From Limnanthes douglasii subsp. nivea (Eukaryota > Streptophyta > Magnoliopsida > Brassicales > Limnanthaceae): a stretch of DNA of 64,000 bases. This document shows positions 45,407-55,330 of this stretch, one piece after another. The stretch is from NCBI GenBank assembly GCA_036936605.1, contig JAUPFV010000003.1, positions 151,994,997-152,058,996 of the forward strand. Direction: 5' to 3'. The notes under the pieces were generated by a model that was not told where the DNA came from, did no database searches, and saw nothing but the letters and a program-made list of their open reading frames with translations. Each line of letters opens with the position of its first letter. Within the stretch, counting starts at the first letter, position 1. The position numbers and the translations under genes are program-made.

Positions 45407-45852
45407 AGTTAGTAAAAAGGAAGGAAGACAAATTTAGGTTAAGAATTACTGTTTCTAAATTTTATTCTTCAAAAGCTTATTTAGTATATTACATTGATTG
45501 TCTATATAGGCTGTAACAATAATAAGATAGAATTTGTTATTTTGTGTGGAGATTTACAGTTACTAGTAGTATGGTTCTTTTATTTTTTGGCTTGTGATTG
45601 ATGAGTTAGTCTGAAATGGCTTTTGGGTTTGCTAATAGGCCTTTGGGCCAATCTTGAATAAACATGAAACTTGGGTAGCCACACGATGTTAAGAATAATG
45701 ATACAAGCTCTTTCAGTTTTAAGTTCAATTATGAAGTAAATCTCTTAAGGCTACTTCAAGCAGATGTACTTCCAATCTTCACTTCATATTGTCAAGCCGT
45801 CGCTCGTCCACTCCGGTGTTGACCCTGTGAGAATGGCTCCAATGGTTCTTCA
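45407..45852 (-). repeat. 3' LTR of copia A3, complete
   Basis: Starts TGAAGAACCATTGG on the minus strand at 45852 and ends near 45407 at a position matching the LTR/primer-site border of A2. It is the only complete LTR of this family in the window. Confidence 0.78.
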
Positions 45853-46354
45853 CATCCCTTTCAAACGAAGAGGCGAATCATTAAAACCAAGTTTGTCCCG
45901 AACAAAAGAAAATCGAGAAGACGTCAAGGGTTTGGTGAGGCAGTCTGCGACTTGGTCCCGACAGGGTACATATCGATTTTGACTCTTTGAGGACTTGATC
46001 TCATATAAAATGGGTGCGAGCACGGAAGACGGGGTTTGAGGCCAAGGAGCTCGAACCAAAATTGCCGCACAAAAAAACAAATGTGAGTGGGATTGGGATA
46101 TAAATCTCAATTAAAAGGGAGCGTAACCACAATAGTTCTGATGCAAATCGGCTAGTTCTCTGTATTCAGACTCCGGAGAAGATCAAACGACTACATTCTG
46201 CTTATTGCTTACTGAAAGACCATAATATGAGAGAATCGCCAAGGTAGGCACCGGAAGGTCCTACACTACGTCTGTCATCTGGAGACACAGCCAAACGTAA
46301 CCAGATAAGTAACTAAGTATCCGCTTTAAACTTTGTCAATAAACTGTTGTTGGG

Positions 46355-46851
46355 TGTTAAGACTACTACTCCTCAAGCTTCTGATGGCAACACCGGTGCC
46401 GGTGATGATGACGGCGACGGACAAAAGACAAGGTGAGAGGAGAGAGAGGCTGTCGAGGGTTTCTGAATTGAGGACAGACCTCTCCTCTCCTCTCTTGAGA
46501 AACGACTCTCTCCTGAGTCGTTTCTCAATTCTTTATATGGTGGGCTTGGATCGACACAGTCCACTCTCCAAGCCCAGCTCAAGACCAAAGACCAGCTTAT
46601 CACACATGCCAAATGTTGTGAACCAAATTGATATTAAATCATGCTGTGCACAAATACTTGTTACATGTACAAATTCACAATTAGTACTATCTTATCCACA
46701 ATTCAGTTGTAACAAGAAAGATTCCCACTGCTGCACTAACTGTGTATAAATAGCAGCAGTGGGTTTCACAAAAATCTAAGAAAAAGGAATATACAAAATC
46801 TATACAAAATATTCTAAATTCCTAGTCTTCCTTTTTCCCTTAAATTCTACT
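46355..46851 (+). repeat. 5' LTR of copia E with hairpin and TATA box
   Basis: Contains a 14-bp perfect stem (TTGAGAAACGACTC at 46495-46508, complement at 46515-46528, 6-nt loop). Further on, TATAAATA at 46745-46752 is followed by an ACAAAAATC stretch where transcription could begin. The 3' LTR has the same at +4935. Confidence 0.9.
46745..46752 (+). promoter_or_regulatory. Probable TATA box of copia E
   Basis: TATAAATA about 100 bp before the LTR end, the only good match at a plausible position. A weaker TTTATATGG follows the hairpin at 46530. Inferred from position and motif only. Confidence 0.6.
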
Positions 46852-46877
46852 TGGTATCAGAGCTCACCAAGCCTTCA

Positions 46878-49800
46878 ATGGCAGATCCTGTATCCCCATC
46901 ACTCAGCTGTGACTCTCTAGGCTCTGTCCTTCCAAACAGCTTCATCAGCAGCACCAAAAACTCCAACCTGCAAAACATGAGTAACAACAACAATCACAGT
47001 GTCAAACTTGACAGAAACAACTTCCTATTATGGAAAACTATGGTTCTACCTATGATAAAGGGGGATAAGCTTGGTGGTTACATTACAGGGGACAAGCCCT
47101 GTCCAGGGAAGTTTATCACAAACCCTGAAGGAAATGTGACTGAAAACCCTGAGTATGAAGAGTGGGTTGCTAAAGACCAACTACTTCTTGGCTGGCTATA
47201 CTCAACAATGAGTTCTGAAGTAGCAGCTCAACTCATGGAAGAGGAGACCTCAAAGGATCTCTGGGATGCTGCTAGTAGGTTATCTGGTTCACAAACTAGG
47301 GCCAGGATCACCTACTTCAAATCTGAGTTTCAAAGAACTCGAAAAGGTAACACTCCAATGCATGATTATCTTAGCAAAATGAAGTCTATAGCTGATAATC
47401 TACTGCTTGCTGGGTGTGGGGTGTCTATGGATGACCTAATCACTCAAGTCCTAGCTGGTTTGGACTCTGAGTACACTCCCATTGTGGTGAGTCTAACTGA
47501 CAAGGAAGATCTCAGTTGGTTGGATCTCCAAACAAGTCTGCTCACATTTGAGAGCAGACTTGAACAATTACTGAGCATTCAAAACAATCTATCAAATGTT
47601 AGCCTTGCTGCTGTTAACTTTACTCAAAAGGCAGATTCTAAACAACAACAACACAGCAACAGCTCTAGAGGGTCCTATGGTGGCTTTAGGGGACAGACTA
47701 GAGGTTACAGAGGGAGATCATACTACTCAAACTACAACAGAGGCAGGAATCAGTTTTACAGAGGGAGAGGAGGAAGATCATATCAGAATAAACCTACCTG
47801 TCAGATCTATGGTAGAGTTGGACACACAGCTCCAGTCTGCTACTACAGAGACGATCCTTCTGTGATGGGAACTACACCTGCAGAACAAAACAAGAGTGAA
47901 GGTGATCAGACAGCCTATATCACTACTCAAGACAATGCAGTTGACAATGCTTGGTTTGCTGACAGTGGTGCCAGCCACCATGTCACAGGCAACTCAGGCC
48001 TCCTAACTCAGAAGTCTGAGTATACAGGTACTAAAAGTGTGATGGTTGGCAGTGGCCAAAAACTCTCTATCCAAAACATTGGCCAGTCTAAACTATACTC
48101 CAACTTTAAAACACCTATTTACTTGTCTAATGTTCTTCATGTTCCCTCCATTACTAAAAACTTACTGTCTGTTTCCCAATTGACTAATCAGAACAAAGTT
48201 TTTGTTGAATTTCATGCTGGTTGTTGCTTTGTGAAGGACAAGGACACAGGGACTATTCTTCTCAGAGGGATGTCTGAGAATGGGCTTTACAGACTGGACA
48301 GCTACCCTAGGTCACAAGGGAGTCAGACCTCTTCTACTTCTCCTACAGTCTTTCAATCCAATGTTCATGTTTCTAATTCCCTAAAAGATGGATGGCATAG
48401 GAAGCTTGGCCATCCATCTCTAGATGTTTTGAATTCTGTTCTCAAGCTGTGTAATCTATCTACCACTGGAAAGAATGAATTAAGTTTTTGTGAGGCTTGC
48501 CAATTAGGCAAGTCTCACAGTTTGCCTTACTCTGTGTCTCAGTCTCATGCTTCTAATGTCTTGGACCTCATACACACTGATGTATGGGGTCCCTCTCCTG
48601 TTGTCTCTACAGAGGGACAAAGATTCTATGTGGTGTTTATTGATGATCATACAAGATATTCCTGGCTCTATCCACTAAAAGAGAAAAGCCAGGTTTTCAA
48701 CACATTCAAAACATTCAAAAAATTGGTTGAAACACAGTTTGAAAGACAAATTAAGGTTGTCCAAAGTGACTGGGGAGGGGAATATAGACCTTTTCACTCT
48801 TTTGCTCAAGAACATGGGTTCATTCTTAGGAGGTCTTGCCCACATACCTCTGCCCAAAATGGTAGGGCAGAGAGAAAACATAGGCATCTGGTTGAAACAG
48901 GCCTTACACTTCTAGCACAATCTGGTTTACCCTATAGGTTTTGGGTCCATGCTTTTCAAACAGCCATCTATCTTATCAATAGACTACCAACACCAACTCT
49001 ATCTCATAAATCACCCTATCAACTCCTTTATCACAAAATACCTAATTACCTTGTTCTAAAGACATTTGGCTGTGCCTGCTACCCCTGTCTCAGGCCTTAT
49101 CAATCTCAGAAATTTCAATTCCACACCACTAAATGTGTTTTCCTAGGGTATAGTCTCTATCATAAGGGTTACATATGCTTGGGTCCTAAAAATAGGGTGT
49201 ATGTGTCTAGGAATGTCATTTTTAATGAAAGGGAGTTCCCCTTTCTTCTCAATTCCCTCTATAGCAATCATTCTGAGTCTGAAACTGTGTCAAACACTAA
49301 TTCTCTTCCTAGTCTACCTACTCCTCTTGTGATCCCTGGTGAATTGTCCTCTACTGCAACTCACTCTCATGGCTCTCCTGATCAGATGACTTCCTCAAGT
49401 CCTAGCTCCACTCAAGGTAAGAACACTTCACCCACTCCTCACACTTATAACACTTTACCTACTGTAGCTACAAGTCCTATCTCTCACACACAAACCACCC
49501 AGCTTAATCACAACAACACTACACTGCCTACCTATCCTAACCCACCACAGCCTAACACTACAGCTACATTCCAACACATGAATCCTACACTAGCCATCCA
49601 CCTACCTCTTGAACCTACTGTTTCCACACCACACCAACCTACATCTCTCAAAACTCACCCAATGCTCACCAGGTTTCAAGATGGTACCCTTAAACCTCAC
49701 ACACCCTACATTGGCTCTCTGACCACAGCCACCCATCTCACTCTAGAACCTACAAAATACTCAGAAGCTTCTCTAAATCCCCAGTGGGTAGCTGCTATGA

Positions 49801-51371
49801 ACTCTGAGTTCCAGGCTCTTCTACATAACAAAACTTGGACCCTGGTTCCATGGACACCTAAACTCAATATTGTGGGCTGCAAGTGGGTGTTTAAAATCAA
49901 ATACAACAGGGATGGCTCAGTTCAAAGACATAAGGCAAGGCTAGTGGCTAAAGGTTTTCATCAAACTCCTGGAGTTGATTTCTCAGAGACTTTTAGTCCT
50001 GTTATAAAGCCATCTACTATAAGACTGGTCTTGGCTATAGCAGTATCAAAAGGGTGGGAAGTACGTCAACTGGACATCAATAACGCTTTCCTAAATGGTG
50101 TCCTAAGTGAGGATGTCTATATGGCTCAACCAGAGGGTTTTCGAGATTCTGTGAATCCTACACACGTGTGCAAGCTTCACAAAGCTCTATACAGACTCAA
50201 ACAGGCTCCCAGAGCCTGGTATTCTCGCCTAAAAGACACTCTTTTAAGCTGGGGGTTTCAAAACTCAAGAGCAGATTGCTCTCTGTTCTATCTTGTCTCT
50301 AAACTGACTATCATCCTAATACTTGTTTATGTCGATGATATTATAGTGACAGGTTCTCAGTCCACATGCCTGACTCAATTCATTCACAGACTCAATACAT
50401 GTTTTTCCCTCAAGGACATGGGGTCACTCCATCTATTCCTAGGAATAGAGGCTCATCGTGACCAGACAGGCATTTATTTGACACAGCAACAATACATAAG
50501 CAACTTACTTGCAAGCCAAGGGCTCTCCATGTCAAAGCCATGCCCAACGCCTATGGCAGTTGGTGTCCTCCTCTCTAGCTCTTCTGGAACTCCTCTGCCT
50601 GATCCAACACCCTATCGTAGCTTGTTGGGTGCTCTCCAGTATCTCACCCACACTCGACCAGACATCTCCTTTGCTGTAAACAAATTAAGTCAGTATCAGC
50701 AGCAACCTACTACTATACATTGGCAGTGTCTGAAAAGAATTCTACGCTACTTATCTGGATCGAAGTGGACTGGTATTCACATCAAGCCCTCTACTCATCT
50801 CTACCTCCATGGCTTTTCTGATGCAGATTGGGCATCTTCAGTTGACGATAGAAGAAGCGTTGGGGCTTACTGCGTTTACTTTGGCGAATCGCTGATCTCC
50901 TGGTCTTCAAAGAAACAGCACGTCGTGGCACGATCCTCTACTGAATCTGAATATCGGGCTCTGGCCGACTTATCATCTGAACTGCTCTGGCTTCGTTCCA
51001 TCCTGACCGAAATCAAGCTTCCAGTCACACCACCATCTGTCATTTGGTGTGACAATCTGGGTGCAAGCTCACTTGCCTCGAACCCAGTCTTTCATGCACG
51101 AACGAAGCACATCGAGCTTGATGTACACTTCGTTCGTGACCAGGTCCTTCAGGGAGGCCTTCAAATCCGGTATGTGCCCTCTCACGATCAACTCGCCGAC
51201 TGCCTCACGAAGCCCTTAACTCACTCCCGATTCGCCTTTCTTCGAGACAAACTCGGTCTAACTCAGTCACCCCTTCGTTTGCGGGGGGATGTTAAGACTA
51301 CTACTCCTCAAGCTTCTGATGGCAACACCGGTGCCGGTGATGATGACGGCGACGGACAAAAGACAAGGTGA
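46878..51371 (+). CDS. Copia E Gag-Pol polyprotein, uninterrupted
   Basis: 1,497 codons from ATG 46878 (MADPVSPSL), the first Met after the primer site; the stop lies 80 bp into the 3' LTR. Gag 1-~265; Arg/Gly-rich RNA-binding stretch ~265-300. The zinc knuckle at 308-321 is C-Q-I-Y-x4-H-x4-C, so its second Cys is Tyr (related copia F has Cys). Protease DSGASHHV at 362. GAG-pre-integrase ~505-550. Integrase Asp568 (HTDVWGP), Asp631 (SDWGGEY), Glu665 (NGRAE). RT with YVDD at 1151-1154. RNase H from ~1310 (SDADWASSVDDRRS, DNLGASSL) to ~1450. The protein would make virus-like particles, copy element RNA and integrate it. The knuckle change may weaken RNA packaging. Confidence 0.95.
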   Translation: MADPVSPSLSCDSLGSVLPNSFISSTKNSNLQNMSNNNNHSVKLDRNNFLLWKTMVLPMIKGDKLGGYITGDKPCPGKFITNPEGNVTENPEYEEWVAKDQLLLGWLYSTMSSEVAAQLMEEETSKDLWDAASRLSGSQTRARITYFKSEFQRTRKGNTPMHDYLSKMKSIADNLLLAGCGVSMDDLITQVLAGLDSEYTPIVVSLTDKEDLSWLDLQTSLLTFESRLEQLLSIQNNLSNVSLAAVNFTQKADSKQQQHSNSSRGSYGGFRGQTRGYRGRSYYSNYNRGRNQFYRGRGGRSYQNKPTCQIYGRVGHTAPVCYYRDDPSVMGTTPAEQNKSEGDQTAYITTQDNAVDNAWFADSGASHHVTGNSGLLTQKSEYTGTKSVMVGSGQKLSIQNIGQSKLYSNFKTPIYLSNVLHVPSITKNLLSVSQLTNQNKVFVEFHAGCCFVKDKDTGTILLRGMSENGLYRLDSYPRSQGSQTSSTSPTVFQSNVHVSNSLKDGWHRKLGHPSLDVLNSVLKLCNLSTTGKNELSFCEACQLGKSHSLPYSVSQSHASNVLDLIHTDVWGPSPVVSTEGQRFYVVFIDDHTRYSWLYPLKEKSQVFNTFKTFKKLVETQFERQIKVVQSDWGGEYRPFHSFAQEHGFILRRSCPHTSAQNGRAERKHRHLVETGLTLLAQSGLPYRFWVHAFQTAIYLINRLPTPTLSHKSPYQLLYHKIPNYLVLKTFGCACYPCLRPYQSQKFQFHTTKCVFLGYSLYHKGYICLGPKNRVYVSRNVIFNEREFPFLLNSLYSNHSESETVSNTNSLPSLPTPLVIPGELSSTATHSHGSPDQMTSSSPSSTQGKNTSPTPHTYNTLPTVATSPISHTQTTQLNHNNTTLPTYPNPPQPNTTATFQHMNPTLAIHLPLEPTVSTPHQPTSLKTHPMLTRFQDGTLKPHTPYIGSLTTATHLTLEPTKYSEASLNPQWVAAMNSEFQALLHNKTWTLVPWTPKLNIVGCKWVFKIKYNRDGSVQRHKARLVAKGFHQTPGVDFSETFSPVIKPSTIRLVLAIAVSKGWEVRQLDINNAFLNGVLSEDVYMAQPEGFRDSVNPTHVCKLHKALYRLKQAPRAWYSRLKDTLLSWGFQNSRADCSLFYLVSKLTIILILVYVDDIIVTGSQSTCLTQFIHRLNTCFSLKDMGSLHLFLGIEAHRDQTGIYLTQQQYISNLLASQGLSMSKPCPTPMAVGVLLSSSSGTPLPDPTPYRSLLGALQYLTHTRPDISFAVNKLSQYQQQPTTIHWQCLKRILRYLSGSKWTGIHIKPSTHLYLHGFSDADWASSVDDRRSVGAYCVYFGESLISWSSKKQHVVARSSTESEYRALADLSSELLWLRSILTEIKLPVTPPSVIWCDNLGASSLASNPVFHARTKHIELDVHFVRDQVLQGGLQIRYVPSHDQLADCLTKPLTHSRFAFLRDKLGLTQSPLRLRGDVKTTTPQASDGNTGAGDDDGDGQKTR

Positions 51372-51786
51372 GAGGAGAGAGAGGCTGTCGAGGGTTTCTG
51401 AATTGAGGACAGACCTCTCCTCTCCTCTCTTGAGAAACGACTCTCTCCTGAGTCGTTTCTCAATTCTTTATATGGTGGGCTTGGATCGACACAGTCCACT
51501 CTCCAAGCCCAGCTCAAGACCAAAGACCAGCTTATCACACATGCCAAATGTTGTGAACCAAATTGATATTAAATCATGTTGTGCACAAATACTTGTTACA
51601 TGTACAAATTCACAATTAGTACTATCTTATCCACAATTCAGTTGTAACAAGAAAGATTCCCACTGCTGCACTAACTGTGTATAAATAGCAGCAGTGGGTT
51701 TCACAAAAATCTAAGAAAAAGGAATATACAAAATCTATACAAAATATTCTAAATTCCTAGTCTTCCTTTTTCCCTTAAATTCTACT
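51290..51786 (+). repeat. 3' LTR of copia E
   Basis: One difference from the 5' LTR by eye. It supplies the last codons and the stop of the polyprotein. Confidence 0.96.
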
Positions 51787-53450
51787 TTGGGCTCTGCTGG
51801 TATTGGCTGAGGTTGTTCACAGCGAAGGCAATATCACGTTGCAGTATGTGTTAAGTACTAAAGAACACCTAATGGGTTTGCATGAGGATTGCCACAAGTG
51901 TCGGATAGATGGGTGCCAACAACCATGGGTGTATGACATGACTTGGATAAGGATAGTCCCTGAAAAGCAAGGAAGTTCTTGATAGTTTGATGTTTTGTTA
52001 AATACATCCTAGTGGAGTAATAGTGAACATCTATTCTAAAGAATCAATGGAGTGGATCCATGTCTTTTATGGAAAACAATGCATTGAGTTTGTGAATGAA
52101 CTGAGATAAACATTTTGGTTGAGAACCTGTGACCACTGTATCATCAACATAAACCAAAATCAGTAGAGCAGTACACTTAGAAACAAAGTATAAAAGAGAC
52201 CAATCATCTCTCGAGTTTTTAAACCCCTAGTTAAGAAGAGTATCAGTGAGTCATGAGTACCAAGCTCTTAGAGCTTGTTTTAGACCATATAGGGCTTCGT
52301 GAAGTTTACACACATGTTTAAGGTTCACAAAGCCCTTGAAACCCTATGGCTGAGCCATCTAAACACCTTCTGTTATGTAGTCATAAAGGAAGGCATTATT
52401 AGTGTCCAGCTAACGAACTTGCCACTCCTCAGAGACTGCAATGGTTAGAATTAACTTTACTATAGAAGACTTCACAACAAGACTGAACATTTCCGAAACA
52501 TATATCCCTCGGGTTTGGTGAAACCCTTTGGCAACCAACCTAGTATTGTTCATGTAAACAGACCCATCCATGTTGTATTTTAGCTTATAATTAAACCCAC
52601 TTGCATCCAACCATATTCATCTTAGGCGACTAATCCACAAGTGTCCACATGTGATTAGACATAAGAGCATTGTAATTTGTCTTCATAGCTTGCCCCCATT
52701 GAGAATTAGTTAAGGCATACAAATATTTGGTAGGTTCAAGAGGGGTTAGTGGTGGTGAGAGAGCCAACATAAGGTGTCTTACGTTTAAGAGTCCCATCTT
52801 GAGCACTAGTTTTCATGATATGTGTTTTAGATGGAGGAACAATAGTGGATGAGTAAGTTGGATGAGATAATGGTAGTTGAATAGATATAATAGGAGTGAA
52901 TAATGGGTGAGAGGTTTCTGATAGAGGGTCATTAGTTGTCTGAGTGTTTAGTTTAGCAGGCGAGTAGATATGAATTTCATTGGATGGATATGAAGGATTA
53001 ACAATAGTGTGTGTATATCTGATTGAGAGGTGTTGGTATATGTAGGTTGAGAGGGATTGTGTGTATAGCGAAGAGGTGTAGACTGTTGGTCCCACTAGAA
53101 GATAGAGATGTAGACTGTTCAGGCGAGGAATCTTGGTAGACTGTTGAAGATGACAGAGTACCATTAGTCACCAGACTTGTAGGCAGAATTAGGAAACCAA
53201 GCACTTAGAGGATAGACTAGGGATGACTCAAACCTTAGGGTGTTTATGAAACCTGTTAACTAGAGAAATTCCCTTTCATTGAAGATTAGACATGTGTAGC
53301 CTTTTTAGTATTCGCTATGCCCAAGAAAAACAAAGTTAAATATATAAAATTGAAACTTGTGAGACTGGTATGGTCTCACGAATGGATAACATGTGTAGGT
53401 ATAGTTTGGTGTTTTATGATGTAGGACTTCAGAGGGATACTTGTTAGACA

Positions 53451-53579
53451 AGGCTTAAATCGTTGCTTCGTCCCTCCACTATCACGTTTTGTGTCATTTA
53501 GTCCATCAACAAAAAAATCACGGGTGAGGGTCCTTCGACTATAAAAAATCTATAATTTCAGTCCCCGCGCGTGGTTTTT
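53451..53579. mobile_element. Mutator-like terminal repeat beside copia A3
   Basis: Begins AGGCTTAAATCGTTGCTTCG next to TGTTAGACA (53442-53450), the complement of the MITE target, and continues with CACTATCACGTTTTGTG and CAGTCCCCGCGCG. Same relation to copia A as at 1035-1160; the other side passes into the kelch 3' flank. Confidence 0.7.
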
Positions 53580-53789
53580 GCTATAATGCTGCCACGTGTC
53601 GCTATAGTTAAATGGTTTTTGCTTCATAGATAATCCTTTGACTTTTAATTCCATTTTTACCCTTTGAATTTAATATTTTCTAAATATATTTTTATTATAT
53701 ATTATTTTTAGTTTTAGTTTTTCTCAAAACAGAGTATTTTAAAATTTGCTATACTCTATTTTTGTTTTTGTTTTCCTCTCACAACCCCA

Positions 53790-53902
53790 TGTTACAGGAA
53801 ATAAATTAGATTGATAAATAAGATATACTACAATATATATTATACTAAATATATATTATCCTAAATAAATTAGATATTAATCTAATTTATTTCCTAATAA
53901 CA
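53790..53902. mobile_element. 113-bp inverted-repeat insertion, right arm only
   Basis: Ends TGTTAC-AGGAAATAAATTAGATT and the complement of TGTTATTAGGAAATAAATTAGATT; the 17-bp inner inverted repeats are perfect. It is bounded by CCCC-rich flanks. The left arm (about 813-825) reads straight through, so this is an insertion after duplication. The TG...CA ends would also fit a tiny solo LTR. Confidence 0.75.
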
Positions 53903-54119
53903 CCCCCCACACGTATGACAACATAGAGAATACATGTATTTGTAATACTAAATGTGTGAAAATTGGCTGTTTTGAAACCAGCGTTGCCACATAATTTTAA
54001 TACAAACAACAACAGACTAGATGTGCCATGAACTATGCAGCCCCGTTAAATCTTTTAAGCCTATATATTCGAGAGCTCAACAAAGTAAATTTAGGTGCCG
54101 TAAAATCTTTGTGTTTGCA

Positions 54120-54834
54120 TCATGCTTGTAGAACTTGACAGTGAACTACCTCACTTTTAAGCAGGTTCCGACCAGCAAGGCTTGACAAAAGATTCGAAAC
54201 TAAAGTCTTGAATTGCCCTTTTTCTACTAGTGTTTCCCATAGATGTTCATTGTTGGTATCTTTCCCACAATCGGATTTAGAAATCAACGAGCGATATACT
54301 CATGTTATGACGGACAATGCAAAGTTTACCATTTAACGGAACAAGAGCTGCTACTTCTAAAGCTCGATAATTTCCCAAACGTGTCTTACCGTCAATGTGT
54401 ATGTTCCAAGAATCAGTCGCTTCATTGTAAACCCTAAGTTTGCAGCCGTCTTTGCAGTCCAAAGCGTAAAGTTGGCCGTTTAGGGCAGCACTTGGGTTCC
54501 TCCAACCTGAAACCATACCATCATAAACATGGTACCAACTGTTGGCTTCTGGTTGGTAGACTTCACTTAGAACCTGACCATGTGATCCAAAGCCCTTTAA
54601 GAACCATTTCCCTTTAAAAACAACCCCCAAAAAAAGGACCATTGCCGTACTCATATCTGATATGAAAGCCCACCTATTCCTGTTTGGATCGTATACTTCT
54701 GCCGATTTTAAAGACAGGTGCATCCCATCATTTTCCCCTCCGGCAACATACAAGTAGTTATTTATATTGACTAACAGAACTCTGCTGGTGTGTAGGCTTT
54801 CTGATGTACTCCATAACGAATGTATCATTTCCAT
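54120..54834 (-). pseudogene. F-box/kelch-repeat gene fragment (C-terminal half), right copy
   Basis: Minus strand. Kelch repeats are clear: NNYLYVAGGEN, KSAEVYDPNRNRWAFISDM, GVVFKGKWFLKG, VLSEVYQPEANSWYHV, YALDCKDGCKLRVYNEATDSWN, AALVPLNGKLCIVRHNMS. A 2-bp deletion (GTTGATTTC here, GTTGATGTTTC at 431-441) creates a stop near 54275. Beyond it the old frame continues to the expected tail (VVHCQVLQA) and a TGA at 54120-54122. The F-box and first kelch repeats are missing; the minisatellite and spacer begin beyond 54840. Related to At1g55270-type SCF receptors. Confidence 0.85.
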
Positions 54835-55009
54835 TTATCCTCGTCCTATATGTCCTAGTAGAGTCCAAATGCATCTCAAAGAAGTGGTTATCTCCCCGAC
54901 TAGTCTGATCAATACTGATTCTTAATTCCTCATAAGTAGGTCACTTGAGACAAATGACTTATATATCGAACAAAATTGGCCAGTAGACTATCGTATTCCA
55001 CCTACACAA
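54835..55009. other. Unassigned spacer between kelch fragment and minisatellite
   Basis: No clear feature. It could hold a degraded upstream part of the kelch gene, but I see no convincing kelch residues. Confidence 0.4.
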
Positions 55010-55330
55010 GCAAAGTTGAGCCTTCGCCAACCGCGCATCTTACTGTTTCAAAAAGAACAGTTCCAGGCGGACCTGATAAGAGTCCGAACACTCATCCACA
55101 TCTTATTGTTTCAAAAAGAACAGTTCTAGGAGGACCCAATAAGGGTCACAACACTCATCCACCAACCGCACATCTTACTGTTTCAAAAAGAACAGTTCCA
55201 GGCGGACCTAATAAGAGTCACAATACCCATCCACCAACAGCCAATCTTACTGTTTCAAAAAGAACAGTTCCAGGCGGACCTAATAAGAGTCACAATACCC
55301 ATCCACCAACACCTATCTTACTGTTTCAAA
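55010..55330 (+). repeat. 72-bp minisatellite array M, stop-free in one frame
   Basis: Starts of ATCTTACTGTTTC or ATCTTATTG at about 55037, 55100, 55172, 55244 and 55315, spacing 63, 72, 72 and 71. The plus-strand frame reads LTVSKRTVPGG, N-K-S-HNTHPPT repeatedly without a stop. No ATG starts it, so I do not call a gene. Confidence 0.85.

Larger units (their letters stand above)
46355..51786 (+). mobile_element. Copia E, young element with open reading frame
   Basis: 5,432 bp. LTRs 46355-46851 and 51290-51786, 497 bp each, with one difference found by eye (C/T near 46658 versus 51593). Target duplication TTGGG (46350-46354, 51787-51791). Primer site TGGTATCAGAGC at 46852; purine tract GCGGGGGGA at 51281-51289. 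It is inserted in RNase H of copia A3; the matching site in A2 (CCCAA, 15349-15353) is empty. Confidence 0.97.
45853..53450 (-). pseudogene. Copia A3 pol remnant, split by copia E
   Basis: Minus strand. The integrase C-terminal part begins at 53441 beside the Mutator-type terminus. The Ser/Thr/Pro linker is at 53204-52736, RT at 52610-51990 (RLVAKGFHQTRG, YVDD-type region near 52140), and the start of RNase H at about 51830. Copia E then interrupts between 51787 and 46354 (target duplication TTGGG). RNase H resumes from 46349 to 45853, ending in CLTKPL near 45940 and the purine tract. Stops and shifts throughout. It pairs with A1 and A2. Confidence 0.85.

Noticed and set aside
46333..46749. 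Open frames of 138 and 131 codons in the copia E LTRs
   Set aside because: They sit in the LTR, overlap the polyprotein tail in another frame, and have no domain; chance frames in GC-richer LTR DNA.
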